Shown: positions 16,890 through 26,867 of the stretch, piece after piece
How the letters are laid out: each line of letters opens with the position of its first letter
How positions within the stretch are numbered: position 1 is the first letter of the stretch
Assembly (NCBI GenBank): GCA_022828145.1
Contig: JAJEJA010000024.1
Span: 62,001 to 126,000 of the forward strand
Length of the DNA: 64,000 nt
Reading direction: 5' to 3'
DNA from: Candidatus Poribacteria bacterium
GTDB taxonomy: Bacteria > Poribacteria > WGA-4E > WGA-3G
Translations under genes and position numbers: made by a program
Notes under the pieces: generated by a model
Told to the model about the DNA's origin: nothing
What the model saw: only the letters and a program-made list of their open reading frames with translations
The model's database searches: none

Positions 16890-17366
16890 ATGAAAAAAGA
16901 TAAAGATACATTAGAAATTGTAACGCTTGAAACCGATAAAGGAAACATAATTATTGAACTGTACCCTGAATGTGCCCCATTAACCGTAGATAATTTTGTT
17001 AAGTTGATTCGAGATGGCTTTTATGACGGTTTAACCTTTCATCGTTTTGTAAAAGGTTTCGTCATACAAGGTGGCGACCCAGATGGAACAGGAACAGGTG
17101 GACCAGGTTGGACAATTCCGGGTGAATTCAAGAAGAAGAAACTCCGAGAATTAATGCCTCAACACGAAAAAGGTGTATTGGCAATGGCGCGTAAACCTTC
17201 ACCTGATTCCGCAGGTAGCCAATTCTATATCTGTCTCAGCGATGATCCTACTATCTATGAACATCTAAATGGAAACTATACAACATTCGGACGCGTCATT
17301 GAAGGTATGGACGTCGTTCAATCACTACGAGAACGGGATGTAATGACACAGGTGTCGGTTAAATAA
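16890..17366 (+). CDS. Cyclophilin-type peptidyl-prolyl cis-trans isomerase
   Basis: 158 residues, a single cyclophilin domain with no signal peptide, so cytoplasmic. Motifs: FHRFVKGFVIQGGD (catalytic Arg), AMARKPSPDSAGSQFYICLSD, and the C-terminal NYTTFGRVIEGMDVV. It speeds proline isomerisation during folding. The ATG at 16890 is chosen because the only upstream start (GTG 16866) is part of a dispersed palindrome. The lysine-aminomutase gene follows 57 bases downstream on the same strand. Confidence 0.95.
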   Translation: MKKDKDTLEIVTLETDKGNIIIELYPECAPLTVDNFVKLIRDGFYDGLTFHRFVKGFVIQGGDPDGTGTGGPGWTIPGEFKKKKLRELMPQHEKGVLAMARKPSPDSAGSQFYICLSDDPTIYEHLNGNYTTFGRVIEGMDVVQSLRERDVMTQVSVK

Positions 17367-17423
17367 ATCAAAGAACCGGTATAACAATCTACGCTTTTGT
17401 TGATTGTTGGAAGGATTTTATGA

Positions 17424-18479
17424 ATGGAAACATGGAAACAACTTGTACGTGATACAGTTAACACACCAGAAAAACTTGCAGCTAAGTTTGACGTTGATAT
17501 TGAAGAGATGCGACGCATACACAAGGAATTTCCAATTCGCATCAATCCTTACTATTTGAGCCTGATAGAAAAGCCAGGAGACCCTATCTGGAAACAGGTA
17601 GTGCCTGATACAAGAGAATTGATCAGCACTGGTGTTGATGACCCGCTGGATGAAGAACACGACAGTGAAGTACCGAATGTTACACATCGGTATCCTGATA
17701 GAGCACTCTTTTATGTCAATTATATGTGTCCTATCTATTGCCGGTTCTGTACGCGAAAACGCAAAGTCGGGGATCCACATTCAATATCTGAAAATAACAT
17801 TGAAATAGGACTTGATTACATCAGATCACACCCAGAGATTCGGGACGTCATCATCTCTGGCGGTGACCCCCTCATGTTGACAGATAAGAAGATTGACATG
17901 GTAGTTAGTGGGTTGCGCGATATTGACCATCTTGAGATAATTCGCATCGGCTCACGAGTACCAGTTACACTTCCCCAACGCATTACGCCAGAACTGTGTG
18001 CAATTCTCAAACAGTACCATCCTTTCTATATTAATACTCACTTCAACCATCCCCGTGAAATAACACCTGAAACTGAAAAAGCGTGTGGTATGCTCGCAGA
18101 TGCTGGAATACCGCTCGGTAACCAAGCCGTCCTGCTAAAAGGTGTAAATGATGAACCGGAGACAATGGTCGAATTGATGAAAGGACTCCTGAGAATTAGA
18201 GTTAAACCTTACTATATCTATCAGGCTGACCTTGTTTTTGGTACTGACCATTTCAGAACATCAGTTGAAACAGGTCTCAAAATCGTCGCTGCATTACGTG
18301 GACATATATCCGGACTCGGTGTACCGCATTATGTGATAGATGCCCCAGGCGGTGGTGGAAAAATCGCTATAATTCCAGACCCAATCGTTACTTTTGACGA
18401 TGACGAAATACAACTCAAAAACTATGAAGGCAACATATATAGTTATCCCAGCACACCATTCTTTGATGAAGATTGGTAA
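17424..18479 (+). CDS. KamA-family radical SAM lysine 2,3-aminomutase
   Basis: 351 residues. The radical-SAM cluster motif is C102-x3-C106-x2-C109 (MCPIYCRFCTRKRK), and the PLP-binding site is DAPGGGGK with Lys313. Asp306 in that motif and the Asp in YQADLVFG correspond to the two aspartates that hold the lysine side chain in clostridial lysine 2,3-aminomutase. This favours L-lysine to L-beta-lysine over the glutamate enzyme. The protein lacks the C-terminal extension of the clostridial enzyme and could instead resemble EpmB, but no EF-P or EpmA gene is visible. GGAAGGA lies eight bases before the ATG. Confidence 0.88.
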   Translation: METWKQLVRDTVNTPEKLAAKFDVDIEEMRRIHKEFPIRINPYYLSLIEKPGDPIWKQVVPDTRELISTGVDDPLDEEHDSEVPNVTHRYPDRALFYVNYMCPIYCRFCTRKRKVGDPHSISENNIEIGLDYIRSHPEIRDVIISGGDPLMLTDKKIDMVVSGLRDIDHLEIIRIGSRVPVTLPQRITPELCAILKQYHPFYINTHFNHPREITPETEKACGMLADAGIPLGNQAVLLKGVNDEPETMVELMKGLLRIRVKPYYIYQADLVFGTDHFRTSVETGLKIVAALRGHISGLGVPHYVIDAPGGGGKIAIIPDPIVTFDDDEIQLKNYEGNIYSYPSTPFFDEDW

Positions 18480-18490
18480 AACGAGAGTGG

Positions 18491-19273
18491 TTACGCCTCC
18501 TCTGATTCCTGCTTATTATCCCTGTTCATAAAAGGCGTCAGTAGGTCGATTGGAATTGGGAAAATCACGGTTGAGTTCTTCTCTGCACTGACTTCAACCA
18601 ATGCCTGAAGAAAACGGAGTTGTATAGATGTTGGTGTCTGACTTAGTATCTCTGCAGCATTCGTAAGAACCTCTGCAGATTCAAACTCCCCTTCAGCATG
18701 CACAACCTTTGCGCGACGTTCCCGTTCAGCTTCCGCCTGTTTCGCCATTGCTCGTTGCATCTCCGCAGGAAGGTCTACGTGCTTTATCTCCATAGAAAGT
18801 ACTTCAACACCCCACGGTTCGCACTGCCTTTTGATAATATCCTCTAAATCTGTATTGAGTTTATCCCGTTCAGATAGTAAGTCATCAAGTTCTGCGCGTC
18901 CAAGCACACTACGGAGTGTTGTCTGTGCAATCTGTGAGATAGCAAATCCGAATTCTTCTACTTCAATAATCGCTTTATCCGGTTCAGTTACGCGAAATGT
19001 CAGGACAGCATTGACGCTTACAGAAACGTTATCCTTTGTAATAACATCTTGTGGCGTGACATCGTTCACGACCACGCGAAGACTTACCCTCTGCATACGT
19101 TCAATCCAGAACGGAATTAGCATCACAAGCCCAGGACCTCTTGCCCCTTTAAAACGTCCTAACCTGAATACAACAGCGCGTTCATATTCCTTAAGTATCC
19201 TTATACTTGTAGCAAGCATTATCACTACTACGATTGCAATTATAAAATAATATAGTCCAATTGTTTCCGGCAT
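18491..19273 (-). CDS. Slipin-type SPFH/band-7 membrane protein
   Basis: 260 residues. One N-terminal hydrophobic segment (about 5-24) is followed by the band-7 domain typical of slipins ([63 protein letters not shown]) and a short helical tail with [25 protein letters not shown]. Slipins oligomerise in the inner membrane and often associate with NfeD-type partners or proteases; no nfeD is adjacent. AGGAAG lies eight bases upstream of the ATG. The gene converges on kamA with 11 bases between the stops. Confidence 0.93.
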   Translation of the reverse strand: MPETIGLYYFIIAIVVVIMLATSIRILKEYERAVVFRLGRFKGARGPGLVMLIPFWIERMQRVSLRVVVNDVTPQDVITKDNVSVSVNAVLTFRVTEPDKAIIEVEEFGFAISQIAQTTLRSVLGRAELDDLLSERDKLNTDLEDIIKRQCEPWGVEVLSMEIKHVDLPAEMQRAMAKQAEAERERRAKVVHAEGEFESAEVLTNAAEILSQTPTSIQLRFLQALVEVSAEKNSTVIFPIPIDLLTPFMNRDNKQESEEA

Positions 19274-19289
19274 CTAAAAAACTTCCTTT

Positions 19290-20309
19290 CTACGCTCCAA
19301 CTCCAGTTATCTCTCTAATCTTCTGAAAAAACGCCCGTTTACGTGGTGTATTGATCTGCCACTGCACAGGTACAGATTGATATCCGTGATGATAGTCATT
19401 CTCACCAGGATCAAAGTATCCCCACGACGCGTATTGACTTACAGCAGCCATACAGTTGTTGATAGGTTTATCAAAGTCAAAATGATCATCTTCATTGAAT
19501 AGAATCGGCATCGGTCGATATCCAGGAACATGTCGTGTCTGTTGTACCATTTCAAGAATCCGATTCGGGTCTTTGACACCGTTTCCATGCACTAAGATAA
19601 AATCTGATGCGCGAACTACGTTCTCATAAGGCACTCGTCCTCCGCCGTAGCTTGTACCTGCTAAATAGCTCCTACCGTTGTGTGTTGTTGATCTTACCCG
19701 TTCAATCAATTCGTGTACTCTTTCAGGTTGCAGGATTTCATGCTTATATCTTACATTACATTCATTATTAACCTCAACGATCACATTCGTCCATTCGTTA
19801 TCAAAAAGCCATTGTGTCGCGTTATCAACAGCAGTGATAACAGCGTTCTCATCTGAAAGTCTATGATCTTGACCAAAATAGAAATACCCCAGAATAACGA
19901 CCATACCGAGTTCATCAGCAAAATCGATGATTCGTTTGAGTCGTGATAGATAATCCGGGTTAAGACTACCGTCCGATTCTATTCCTGAATTATGCCATGG
20001 CTGTGCTTTTGAATATCCTTCCGGACTTCCGCCCTGCAGGTTGATAGTAAATGCTAATACACCATGTGCACGCCATGCTGGCATAGCAGAAAGGAATTCC
20101 CGCGTGTTTCTCTCAGGATCCCATTTACCAGTATCAGGGTATTCCCAACGGTGAACGGTTTCAGCATTCCTATCATCAAAGATACCTTGTACCATGCGAC
20201 TGTTCATCAACAGTCCTTCTATTTTGTTTCCCTGATAGTATCGACCCGGATATGTTATTTCTCCGTTAATATAAAATGCATCTTCAACAATAGTAACGTC
20301 AGTATTCAT
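19290..20309 (-). CDS. GH5-like TIM-barrel glycoside-hydrolase family protein
   Basis: 339 residues without signal peptide. It has a TIM-barrel pattern resembling GH5/cellulase-like proteins: an early FLSAMPAWRAHGVLAFTINLQGG strand, a candidate acid/base Glu in VIVEVNNEC at about residue 175, and a candidate nucleophile Glu in PILFNEDDHFD at about 275. The short insert YFYFGQDHRLSD follows the second barrel strand. The substrate cannot be told and catalysis is an inference from the two glutamates. AAAGGAG precedes the ATG by four bases. The slipin gene follows 16 bases downstream. Confidence 0.75.
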   Translation of the reverse strand: MNTDVTIVEDAFYINGEITYPGRYYQGNKIEGLLMNSRMVQGIFDDRNAETVHRWEYPDTGKWDPERNTREFLSAMPAWRAHGVLAFTINLQGGSPEGYSKAQPWHNSGIESDGSLNPDYLSRLKRIIDFADELGMVVILGYFYFGQDHRLSDENAVITAVDNATQWLFDNEWTNVIVEVNNECNVRYKHEILQPERVHELIERVRSTTHNGRSYLAGTSYGGGRVPYENVVRASDFILVHGNGVKDPNRILEMVQQTRHVPGYRPMPILFNEDDHFDFDKPINNCMAAVSQYASWGYFDPGENDYHHGYQSVPVQWQINTPRKRAFFQKIREITGVGA

Positions 20310-20352
20310 AGGACTCCTTTCTTATAGATGCTGGAATTCTGTTAATTATCGT

Positions 20353-21390
20353 TCAAATCCATTTTTTCATAGTGTGTTCAAAGAGTTGGAGCGTTACATG
20401 GTTTTTACTTTCATGTTCCAACCACTTCATAGCAAAATCGGCAAATTCCGGATTGATCTCTATACCCAAATATTCAACTCCCAATGTTTGTGCCGCGACA
20501 CATTCCGATCCTGAACCAGCAAACGGAACAAGTACCTTTCCATTAGTCCCGTTGATACGAGATAGTATGAGTCTTCTTGTCAATTCCATCGGTTTTTGAG
20601 TTGGATGCTTCAGTATATCATGTTCTCGGTGTTCAGATAGTTCAGCAGGAGGATAGATTTGTGAACCACATGTTCTACAGACGAACCATCTTTCAGAACG
20701 TCCAGCACCGCCTGCTAATGCGGGGATTTTGATAACATCTCTCGGCAAAGCACCATTTTTGTGTGCGTTATAGATTGTTTTTTTCCCTGGTGAACCGTAG
20801 CGTGAAGGTGTATCTTTGCGTTCTTTTCCTGCAGCATTCTTTAGGAAGTTCTGAGTGTAAGGTTCTCTGATCTGATCTACTTCCAAATTTGTGCGAGGCA
20901 TATTCGGTTTCCATAGACACAGTATCGTCTCGTGTGACCTTTGCCAAAACTTAAGTGATGGTACAGTTTTGTTGGTATAATGCCACACCAACCAACGTTG
21001 TTCATGAATAGGGAAACAGACAGATATTCTTGCGATGATTTCGGGGAATCCGTACAGGTAAAGTAAGCCGTCATCAGTGAGGAGGTGAAGACAGTCTTTA
21101 ATCCACGATTCCGACCATTGGACATAATCGTCTATAGGCATTACTTCTGTATCATTCCCGAAATCTTTACCGATATTGTAGGGAGGATCCGCAATAATCA
21201 CATCGTATTGCTTATCTGCCTTGATAAGTTCTGGTAATAACTTCGTTGTATCTGCTGCGATAATTGTGTTGATGAGTATGTCTTCCTTCATGTTCTGTTC
21301 AATGCGTTTTCCATCTCTAAGTGCGTCGGTGGTCATTACTCTATTCTCTAATAGACTTTCTTTAAGAAGATGTTGATCGACGATATTCAT
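20353..21390 (-). CDS. Beta-class DNA methyltransferase (N4-cytosine or N6-adenine), orphan
   Basis: 345 residues. Motif IV DPPY (68-71) precedes motif I FAGSGS (290-295), the beta-class order shared by N6-adenine and N4-cytosine enzymes. The target-recognition part between them contains CRTCGSQIYPP, a possible half zinc site. No restriction nuclease is adjacent, so this is probably a solitary modification enzyme. An internal ATG (MKEDIL, residue 35) is an alternative start. A good promoter lies at 21454-21482. Confidence 0.9.
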   Translation of the reverse strand: MNIVDQHLLKESLLENRVMTTDALRDGKRIEQNMKEDILINTIIAADTTKLLPELIKADKQYDVIIADPPYNIGKDFGNDTEVMPIDDYVQWSESWIKDCLHLLTDDGLLYLYGFPEIIARISVCFPIHEQRWLVWHYTNKTVPSLKFWQRSHETILCLWKPNMPRTNLEVDQIREPYTQNFLKNAAGKERKDTPSRYGSPGKKTIYNAHKNGALPRDVIKIPALAGGAGRSERWFVCRTCGSQIYPPAELSEHREHDILKHPTQKPMELTRRLILSRINGTNGKVLVPFAGSGSECVAAQTLGVEYLGIEINPEFADFAMKWLEHESKNHVTLQLFEHTMKKWI

Positions 21391-21453
21391 GATTTCAGAT
21401 ACCTTGAAGTTAACAACGTTCCTGAGTAACTGTAAGATACATTGGGTATAAAT

Positions 21454-21482
21454 AGTATATCAGAATAGTATAAAGAATTCAA
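21454..21482 (-). promoter_or_regulatory. Sigma-70-type promoter for the DNA methyltransferase gene
   Basis: On the minus strand TTGAAT (21482-21477), a 17-base spacer and TATACT (21459-21454). Transcription would begin near 21447, about 57 bases before the ATG at 21390. Confidence 0.55.
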
Positions 21483-21536
21483 TATTGAATAGAGATAATG
21501 GCTGGATTCCAAAGAAAAGAGAAAAGATAAGATACA

Positions 21537-23192
21537 CTACCGAAGCGTCACTGGTAACTTACCTGTTGCCTGTTTTTTACCTAATAGCACCTCTACTGCC
21601 GCAAGCAGTGAATAGTAATTCGTATCATACGCAGCGATGGCACATTCAACATCAGGACATATACTCAGTAGATAAGGGGATGCATGGGATATGACAACGA
21701 TGGGAACATCCGTTTTCTGACTCAGTATGTGCATCAGTTTCGCCTGATCGCTGTTCATAATGCCTGCAACAATTTTGGATGGTTTTGAGAGTAAGAGTTG
21801 TGATGCAACCTGTTCCGGATTTACATCTCTGGGAATCAGTACAGGTGTGATGTGTGTTAGATCGGTATGTGCCTTCAGGTAAGCATTTGTAAAATTACGA
21901 GATGGACTCAGTAGCAAAACCGGTTCCTTTGGTTCAGCACTCATCGGTAGAATGTTCCCAGTATTCTTTACAACGGTTATGGACCTGTTGGCAATTGTTT
22001 GTGCGACATCTCTGTGCTGCCTGTTGCCTACAATTGCTATTTCGGTTCCGATACTATCTGGATTATTCAATAATGCCTTCTGTTGATCAAACAGACCGTA
22101 AGCACTTTTGTAGTACAAGATTCTCCGCACAGAATTGTCAATACGCATGGGTGAGATAACCTTCTGTTGGACTGCTTGCCGAATGGCACCATAGATTCTC
22201 TGCTGCATTTTGAAAGTTGCTGACACGAGTATAATGTCAGCTCCTGCCTGTATAGCTAAGACAGCTGCGTTTCCAATTTCATACTGGTCATCAATTGCCT
22301 TCATCTCCATGTCATCCGTCATGATAAGACCTTCAAATCCCAGACGTTGACGTAGGAGTCTCGTGAGTATCTTTGGAGATAATGTAGCGGGGTATTCTGC
22401 GTCTAATTTTGGATATAGCACATGTGCAGACATAATTGCTGCTACATTTGAATCAATAGCAGCACGAAATGGAAGCAATTCAATCTCATCAATTCGCTCT
22501 TGACTGTGTTCAATAACTGGTAGTTTAAAATGTGAGTCCAAACTTGCGTCACCGTGACCAGGGAAGTGTTTCGCAGTGGCAAGAACACCATTCTTTTGAA
22601 GACTCTGGATATAGGCTGTACCGAGTTGGGATACAAGGGTAGGTGTTTCACTATAAGAACGAACCCCAATAACTGGATTTATCGGGTTGGTATTTACATC
22701 CAGGACAGGTGCACAATTGAAATTAATCCCTACTGCGGATAATTCAATTGCGGTCAGTTCACCGGTCTTTGCCGCTAAATCTTGAGATCGTGTCGCGCCT
22801 AAAGCCATGTTCCCGGGTAGAACTGTCGCACCTTTCTTTAACCTTGCAACGATGCCACCTTCTTGGTCAATTGCAATAAACAACGGTATGCTGTTCGGGT
22901 TCTCCGCCGCCAATCGTTGAAGTGATGTTGTCAGTGCAACGACTTGCGATGCCTCTTGGATATTTCTGCTATAAAGGATAATGCCACCGACACGACGTTT
23001 GGATATGTGTGCTTCTGCGACAGGACCGATCTCTCTACCGCCAATACCGTATAATAGAAGTTGACCGATCTTTTCATCTGTCGTCATTCTACCTAACATC
23101 ACCTCAATTTCTGCATCAGACAAAGCATAAGAAGAAATTGAGACAGATACAATAAGAAATATTACAAAAAGGGTTTTATAGAATAATTGCAC
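21537..23192 (-). CDS. Secreted GH3 beta-N-acetylhexosaminidase, NagZ-like
   Basis: 551 residues with an N-terminal signal peptide (cleavage after about residue 24, SSYALS). The GH3 catalytic domain carries the NagZ signature KHFPGHGDASLDSHFKLP (including the Asp-His acid/base dyad) and the nucleophile Asp in GLIMTDDMEM. A C-terminal GH3 alpha/beta domain (about 375-551) is present, as in the two-domain Bacillus NagZ type rather than the short E. coli type. It probably removes terminal GlcNAc from peptidoglycan fragments or external glycans in the periplasm. GTG start with GGAGG six bases upstream. Confidence 0.92.
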   Translation of the reverse strand: MQLFYKTLFVIFLIVSVSISSYALSDAEIEVMLGRMTTDEKIGQLLLYGIGGREIGPVAEAHISKRRVGGIILYSRNIQEASQVVALTTSLQRLAAENPNSIPLFIAIDQEGGIVARLKKGATVLPGNMALGATRSQDLAAKTGELTAIELSAVGINFNCAPVLDVNTNPINPVIGVRSYSETPTLVSQLGTAYIQSLQKNGVLATAKHFPGHGDASLDSHFKLPVIEHSQERIDEIELLPFRAAIDSNVAAIMSAHVLYPKLDAEYPATLSPKILTRLLRQRLGFEGLIMTDDMEMKAIDDQYEIGNAAVLAIQAGADIILVSATFKMQQRIYGAIRQAVQQKVISPMRIDNSVRRILYYKSAYGLFDQQKALLNNPDSIGTEIAIVGNRQHRDVAQTIANRSITVVKNTGNILPMSAEPKEPVLLLSPSRNFTNAYLKAHTDLTHITPVLIPRDVNPEQVASQLLLSKPSKIVAGIMNSDQAKLMHILSQKTDVPIVVISHASPYLLSICPDVECAIAAYDTNYYSLLAAVEVLLGKKQATGKLPVTLR

Positions 23193-23217
23193 AGGAATCC
23201 TCCATTAATTTACGGGT

Positions 23218-26200
23218 TTATTCATCAACTGTCTTTTCCGATAGTGCTTTGAAATACTGACGAAGTTGTTCACGATACTGTAAAGGTATGTTCTCAAATT
23301 CCTTTGCGTTGGGAGCTATATCAAGTTTTCTCACATATTCTAAAAGGTCTGGATGAAGAGGCGGCACATCTTGAACGGGAGTTGAAGGTCTTTTAGCGAC
23401 TTGTGCCTTACGTCTTCTGCCGACATCTCGTTTCTCCAAAGATTTTAAACTATCCAGCATCCTCGTCAAAATACGTTTCTGTTGCTCAACAACATCCTCA
23501 TCCAGATCCCCTTGTTTTAGTTTTGTTTCTACATTCTCCATCTCTTCTGCAACATTCTGTAAACTTCCCAAGATCTCTGATGCCTCTTCAGCGATTTTTG
23601 ACAGTCTTTCTGTTGCTTCTCTGATCAGCTGTTGTTGTGAAGCAATCCTTTCAAGCCGTTGTTGCAGACTGGGTGTGCGTCCCTGTTCCCGCATCTGTTG
23701 ACTAAGCCTCTCTGCCATATCATTGAGCTGCTCTTGACTCTGAGCGAGCTGTTGCAGTTGTTCCAACATGCTTTGGAGTCCACCTGCTCCCATCTGCTGA
23801 TTCATTTGTGCCATTGCATCTAACATATCAAGAATTGCCTGATTGATGTCAGCGAGTCCTGTTCTTTGAATAGGCAGCGCGAGCGATGCTTCTCTATCTT
23901 CCAAAGCGCGGGCAGCACGACCCAGTGCATCACTTGACGCATTTAACCGCCATACGATCTTAGGGTCCACCTCCATCTGCTGTTTACCCAGCTCCCACAA
24001 ATCTTCAGCAATTTGAGATATACCTTGAGACGCGCTCAGTTCTTTAGCAGCGAGTTCCTGAAGCCGCTTAATCTCGCTTGGAACATATTCTTCAAGACTG
24101 GATATAGTCAAACCTTCCGTCTGTTCAATTACTTTCTCATGGAGATGCGAATAATACAGGCTGCTCTTTACAGCCTCATTCATAGCAGCTAAAGCCTGTT
24201 CACTGTTAGAACCCTCCATAAATTCCAAAGCGTTGTCTAATCCTTGTGCTAACTCAGTCATAGTCTGTTCTGCTTCCCTACCGGTTTCTAATGCTTGTTG
24301 TCTATTCTCATTGCGCAAACTCTGACTGGTACTCTGTAAGTTATCGGGAAGTTGCTGATCTTTTGTATATTGATTAAGTCGGTTTATCTCATCCGCAACT
24401 TTCTGAATCTGCGGCGCCGTATTCTCCTGAGATTTTGCAGTATCCGCCAATTCATTTCCGATTGACTCTAATTTGTCGCTGAGTTTATCTGTTTCTTTTT
24501 TGATCATGTCCTCTTTCTGTGCAGCGTCATTCATCTTAGATTTATCTGAAAGAGCGGTCTCCGATGAATCCTCAGTCTGTTCATCACTACCTACAGAATC
24601 TTGCATAGCTTCTGTATTCTCAGATACAGCAGTATCTAACGAGTCCATTAACGTTTTCTGTTGTTCGGCTAATTGCTGTGCTTGCTTTGCTGCGGCCTCA
24701 AGCTTCTGTTGTAAAATGAGCTGTTCATATAGAGATTTGAGCCGTTCAAGCTGCTGTTGAAACTGTTCCTGATTGAAATTGGCTTGAGCAAGATCACTCT
24801 CTTGTTGAGAAAGTTCCTGTTTCGCTAACGCTTCACCCAATTTTTTGAGTATCTCCCGTTGTTCTTCTGTGAGTGCTTCCTTCATCAACTCTTGAAGTTC
24901 TTGGTATTTCTGAATAGTTTCTGGTTCAAAGAGTTCATTCTTTTCCATATCAGTAGTTGTCTGTTGCATTGAATCGATGAGATCGTTTGCCTTTTCTTCT
25001 ATCTGCTTCTGCGATTCAACTACCTGCTTTAGCAGTTTTTCATCTGTTAACGATAGATCTTTGAACTTTCTCAATTTCTCAAGTATATTTTCAACCGCAC
25101 TGGTCGCTTCAGCCTGTTCATCATAGATTTCATCAAGACTCTGTTGCTCTGTCTCCTGTTCTGCTGCAATGCCTTCATAGAGTTCATCAAGTGTTGGAAA
25201 ACGGAGTGTATATGTCCGAGATTTTCCAATATTTGGACCGGAGACATCATCAGTATCTATTGCCTGCACGTAATAGGACAGTGTCTCACCGGGAAATAAT
25301 CCTATCGGAGCGATATCCCAAGCATAAGTAAGAAATTGTGTTGTCAGAGGAGGTGAAGTGTTATGCGGCACATGTTTCAAAGTCGTTTTTATTGGATTAA
25401 AGTCATCTTTCTGTATACGATAAACCAATTGAACATTTTGGAGTCCGTAGTCATCAGTGGCATCAACCTTCAAATTGACGATCAAATCTGTATCCAATAC
25501 AAGGTCTTTGCCAGGTTCAATGATGTCAACCTGTGGTGCAGCATCCTTGAACACATTCAACGTGTACGTAAGTGGTACCTTATTAGACAAACCGTGTTCA
25601 TCCTGAATGTGAATATGATATGTGCTTGCCTGTTCTGCTATAAAACTACCCTTCATATTCGTCCCATCTTCTACATTAATATTGACAGGATCAGAATCTT
25701 GAAAAATCAGATGTGCTTCAGAAAGTGGTTTATTGCTAACACCTGTAAACGTTATCTGTGTTCCATATAATACCTCAACATCACCAATATTTGTATCTAA
25801 CTGTTGTGAAGGTAACTGTGTATAATGGGGATAGGTGAGTTCAAGTTGAAATGTCTTCACAATCGGTTCTACATTGACCGTAATTTGAAAGTGTGTTGAG
25901 GTTACATCTTTCGTTGAGACATAGTATTGAATTGAACGGTCAATTTGCTCTATCGTAGCAGAATATAAAGCTGTATTAGCGTTCCGATTCATCTGAATAG
26001 ATTGCCATCTGTCAGGATCAGAATCATGTGGTAATTGTGTTTCCGCATCAACTACATTTCCCTTGATTTCATCTTGGACAATGGTATCATTATCTTCACT
26101 ACTTTCTGTTTCACCTATTTCTGTTAGTTGATAATAGATCGCAACAGGTGCATCAAGATGTCCACTCACTTTAGCTGTAACGGTGATATCCTCTCCTCTT

Positions 26201-26841
26201 TTGATCTGAATATTACCGGGACTCACGTCCTCTATACTTGCAGCGAATCCATCTGAAGGTTTTATCGGTATAGACTCAATAGTACGCGTAAATCCATTCA
26301 GCGAAGAGGGGAGTATGAAGTTAGCCAGAATAAGTAGCCCAAATCCAAGAACAGCGAACAGTGAATTCACTCTGATTCTTTTCAATTCAGTTTGAAAAAT
26401 CGTTGCTGATTTAATTTTAACAATGTCGTCTTGCGTCTGTAGGATCAACCGCTCAATAAAATCCGTAGCATACCCTAACCGATTTTCATCTAATGTAGGT
26501 CTGAGTTGAATGGAACTCAGAATCCTATTTTCAATACTCGGATAAAACGTTTCCAGAAATGCAGCAACTTTTGAGTATGTTAACTTTCTTGTCAATGGGA
26601 TAATAAGAACACGAAGTGTAATGTAGACTCCAAAACCGATATAAACAACTAAGAGGAGAGAATGTAGAATTGGGTTTAAGGGTAACTGAAAGATGAGCAA
26701 AACAACTGTCAAGGCAATAGTAAGAATACTGAGCGATTTTAGCAACCGCTCCGAGAAAATTAACCAACGCCAATTTCTTCTGACAGTGTTTAGTTTATCT
26801 ATGATAGTTTGATAGACCTGATGAGGCGTGTTTTGTTGCAT
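23218..26841 (-). CDS. DUF4175-like giant membrane coiled-coil protein
   Basis: 1207 residues. Three N-terminal membrane helices (about 25-75 and near 150-175) are followed by a beta-rich extracytoplasmic region with repeated Ig-like strands (about 200-560), and then a very long Gln/Glu-rich coiled coil (about 565-1130). The N-terminal arrangement and the helical Q-rich tail match DUF4175-type proteins, which in planctomycete-like genomes sit with DUF4159 and VWA genes. It follows those two genes here, 26 bases after the DUF4159 stop. The biochemical role is unknown; a structural envelope role is an inference. Confidence 0.8.
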   Translation of the reverse strand: MQQNTPHQVYQTIIDKLNTVRRNWRWLIFSERLLKSLSILTIALTVVLLIFQLPLNPILHSLLLVVYIGFGVYITLRVLIIPLTRKLTYSKVAAFLETFYPSIENRILSSIQLRPTLDENRLGYATDFIERLILQTQDDIVKIKSATIFQTELKRIRVNSLFAVLGFGLLILANFILPSSLNGFTRTIESIPIKPSDGFAASIEDVSPGNIQIKRGEDITVTAKVSGHLDAPVAIYYQLTEIGETESSEDNDTIVQDEIKGNVVDAETQLPHDSDPDRWQSIQMNRNANTALYSATIEQIDRSIQYYVSTKDVTSTHFQITVNVEPIVKTFQLELTYPHYTQLPSQQLDTNIGDVEVLYGTQITFTGVSNKPLSEAHLIFQDSDPVNINVEDGTNMKGSFIAEQASTYHIHIQDEHGLSNKVPLTYTLNVFKDAAPQVDIIEPGKDLVLDTDLIVNLKVDATDDYGLQNVQLVYRIQKDDFNPIKTTLKHVPHNTSPPLTTQFLTYAWDIAPIGLFPGETLSYYVQAIDTDDVSGPNIGKSRTYTLRFPTLDELYEGIAAEQETEQQSLDEIYDEQAEATSAVENILEKLRKFKDLSLTDEKLLKQVVESQKQIEEKANDLIDSMQQTTTDMEKNELFEPETIQKYQELQELMKEALTEEQREILKKLGEALAKQELSQQESDLAQANFNQEQFQQQLERLKSLYEQLILQQKLEAAAKQAQQLAEQQKTLMDSLDTAVSENTEAMQDSVGSDEQTEDSSETALSDKSKMNDAAQKEDMIKKETDKLSDKLESIGNELADTAKSQENTAPQIQKVADEINRLNQYTKDQQLPDNLQSTSQSLRNENRQQALETGREAEQTMTELAQGLDNALEFMEGSNSEQALAAMNEAVKSSLYYSHLHEKVIEQTEGLTISSLEEYVPSEIKRLQELAAKELSASQGISQIAEDLWELGKQQMEVDPKIVWRLNASSDALGRAARALEDREASLALPIQRTGLADINQAILDMLDAMAQMNQQMGAGGLQSMLEQLQQLAQSQEQLNDMAERLSQQMREQGRTPSLQQRLERIASQQQLIREATERLSKIAEEASEILGSLQNVAEEMENVETKLKQGDLDEDVVEQQKRILTRMLDSLKSLEKRDVGRRRKAQVAKRPSTPVQDVPPLHPDLLEYVRKLDIAPNAKEFENIPLQYREQLRQYFKALSEKTVDE

Positions 26842-26867
26842 AAGGATATTCCAATATCAAATAGTTG

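Noticed and set aside
17424-18479. EpmB (EF-P modification) role for the KamA homologue
   Set aside because: No efp or epmA gene is nearby, and the lysine-binding aspartates and PLP motif fit a lysine 2,3-aminomutase equally or better. Not excluded, only not preferred.
24473-25770. Plus-strand frames of 95 and 135 codons opposite the DUF4175 gene
   Set aside because: They are antisense shadows of the Q-rich coiled coil, with no ribosome sites and compositions set by the opposite strand.
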